A stretch of DNA of 26,393 nt, from assembly GCA_027531445.1 (NCBI GenBank), contig JAPZRK010000035.1, forward strand, positions 1 through 26,393. Direction: 5' to 3'. Source of the stretch: Leptospira sp. Its GTDB lineage: Bacteria > Spirochaetota > Leptospiria > Leptospirales > Leptospiraceae. The position numbers were made by a program, and so were the translations under genes. Shown here one piece after another: positions 25,304 through 26,393 of the stretch. Every line of letters begins with the position of its first letter. Position 1 is the first letter of the stretch. Under the pieces are notes generated by a model. The model was not told the origin of the DNA. It searched no databases and worked only from the letters and a program-made list of their open reading frames with translations.

Positions 25304-26393
25304 TGACCCGTGTATATTGGCATCTATGGAAACACTCAAGAATAGGTATTTCGCTTCTCGCCTTACTTGGGATAGCTGGTCTTTTATCCATTGAAAATTT
25401 CAAAGTAAAAAAAGAACAACCCTTCTTTAAAAAGAAGATACAAGCATCAAAATTGGCAGAAAGAGCATTCTCAGCCTTACGTCCCGAGCTATTAAAACGA
25501 AAAAAACCTGATTATTTAGAATTCGACCCGGCCAATAGCGGACTTATCGGTGAATTTTTAAGCCCAGTGACAAGCAATTCTGGTTCCCTCTCCGCCAAAC
25601 AAACATCCATCAACCCAAATTTTGCGGCGGTTATCGTACATCTTTTATTGAAAGCAAACTTGGAAGAAAACGACACGGTAGCCGTTGCCATATCGGGATC
25701 TTTTCCCGCCATGAATATTTGCGCCTTCTCTGCCATCCAAACTCTTAAGTTAAACCCAATCATCATTGGAAGTGCATCCGCGAGTCAGTTTGGAGCAAAT
25801 CACCCACAAATGCTTTGGTTGGATATGGAATCGTTTTTGATTGAAAATTCGATTTTTTCCTTAAAGACTAGCTATGCATCGTTAGGTGGAACGCAAGACA
25901 AAGGCATTGGTATGTCCGAAGAAGGAAGAAATATTTTAACCGCAGTAGTCAAAAGAAATTCCGTCCAATTGATTACTCCTTCTTCATTCGAAGATTCAAT
26001 CAAACAGAGAATGGATGCTTACGGAAAACTTTCCGCCGGAAAACCGATCAAAGCATTTATCAACATCGGCGGTGGGACCACAATACTTGGAACAAGTCTT
26101 GGCAAACAGATTTATAAAAGCGGCCTTATCACTCAACTTCCAGATGATATCAACCCACCTAACTCTGTAATCAAATCGTTTTTAGATCGCGATATACCAG
26201 TGATCAACGTAATTCAGATCGAATCACTAGCTCGAAAATTTGGCCTTCCACTCACACCGAAAACGACTCCAAAACCGGGTGAGGGCAAAGTTTTCGTGCA
26301 GGAAGAATACAATTATTATCTTTGTGTCTTCGTATTCAGTTATCTTGTCATTGGTCTATATGGAATCACCAAACTCGGTTGGGGTCAAAATCC
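25300..26393 (+). CDS. pgsW: Poly-gamma-glutamate system protein, PgsW-like (partial)
   Basis: The frame is open from the ATG at 25300 (ATGATG; the second ATG at 25303 is also possible) to the window edge, giving 364 codons with no stop, so the 3' end is missing. It has an N-terminal membrane segment (about 15-30), a large extracytoplasmic region with SGSFPAMN (132-139) and INIGGGTT (255-261), and a second membrane segment (about 340-357) near the visible end. This layout fits the poly-gamma-glutamate system protein family that accompanies PgsB and PgsC where PgsA/CapA is absent. The symbol pgsW is given on that basis and on context. Its molecular role is not established. No PgsA/CapA, PgsE or CapD is in view. 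Confidence 0.78.
   Translation, partial: MMTRVYWHLWKHSRIGISLLALLGIAGLLSIENFKVKKEQPFFKKKIQASKLAERAFSALRPELLKRKKPDYLEFDPANSGLIGEFLSPVTSNSGSLSAKQTSINPNFAAVIVHLLLKANLEENDTVAVAISGSFPAMNICAFSAIQTLKLNPIIIGSASASQFGANHPQMLWLDMESFLIENSIFSLKTSYASLGGTQDKGIGMSEEGRNILTAVVKRNSVQLITPSSFEDSIKQRMDAYGKLSAGKPIKAFINIGGGTTILGTSLGKQIYKSGLITQLPDDINPPNSVIKSFLDRDIPVINVIQIESLARKFGLPLTPKTTPKPGEGKVFVQEEYNYYLCVFVFSYLVIGLYGITKLGWGQN

Overview
The window is a compact, AT-rich bacterial segment with almost no non-coding DNA: the longest gap between genes is about 100 bases. Many neighbours overlap by the four bases ATGA, and two pairs of convergent genes overlap at their stop codons. The gene set suggests a spirochaete of the genus Leptospira. 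It includes a Gld-like ABC transporter beside mpl and pheS, a Cache/HAMP/SpoIIE phosphatase fused to TPRs, a TonB receptor paired with a lipoprotein, and a PgsB/PgsC/PgsW-type poly-gamma-glutamate locus. This is a judgement from protein content and base composition. There is no rRNA or other marker in view. A non-pathogenic (saprophytic) lineage is possible but not shown.

Layout. (1) 1-3083, plus strand: two proteins of unknown function, the first cut by the window edge, then a thiolase-fold protein that has lost the usual catalytic residues and carries an extra C-terminal domain. (2) 3106-10735, minus strand: a seven-gene, tightly coupled operon. In transcription order it encodes a GldA-like ATPase, a GldF-like permease, a GldG-like auxiliary protein, a membrane-anchored DUF4340-like protein, a Yip1-like membrane protein, Mpl (murein tripeptide ligase) and PheS. 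(3) 10769-12660, plus strand: a soluble PAS-PAS histidine kinase and a receiver-only response regulator, divergent from the ABC operon. (4) 12657-13655, minus strand: a PfkB-family (adenosine-kinase-like) kinase. (5) 13757-20788, plus strand: a likely operon of TonB-dependent receptor, beta-propeller lipoprotein, phosphoglycerate mutase GpmI, and a lipoprotein with two beta-lactamase-fold domains, the first degenerate. (6) 20835-23560: a STAS anti-sigma-factor antagonist and, convergent to it, a membrane SpoIIE-type phosphatase with C-terminal TPRs, together a plausible partner-switching pair. (7) 23640 to the window end, plus strand: pgsB, pgsC and a pgsW-like gene cut by the edge, a predicted poly-gamma-glutamate synthesis and export locus.

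The most notable points are the poly-gamma-glutamate locus in a presumed diderm spirochaete, the receptor and propeller-lipoprotein pair that resembles BtuB-BtuG in layout, the half-dead tandem beta-lactamase lipoprotein, the fusion of an orphan-function Gld-like transporter with murein recycling and pheS in one operon, and the convergent STAS/SpoIIE pair. No tRNA, rRNA, CRISPR array, insertion sequence, phage gene or convincing intrinsic terminator was seen.
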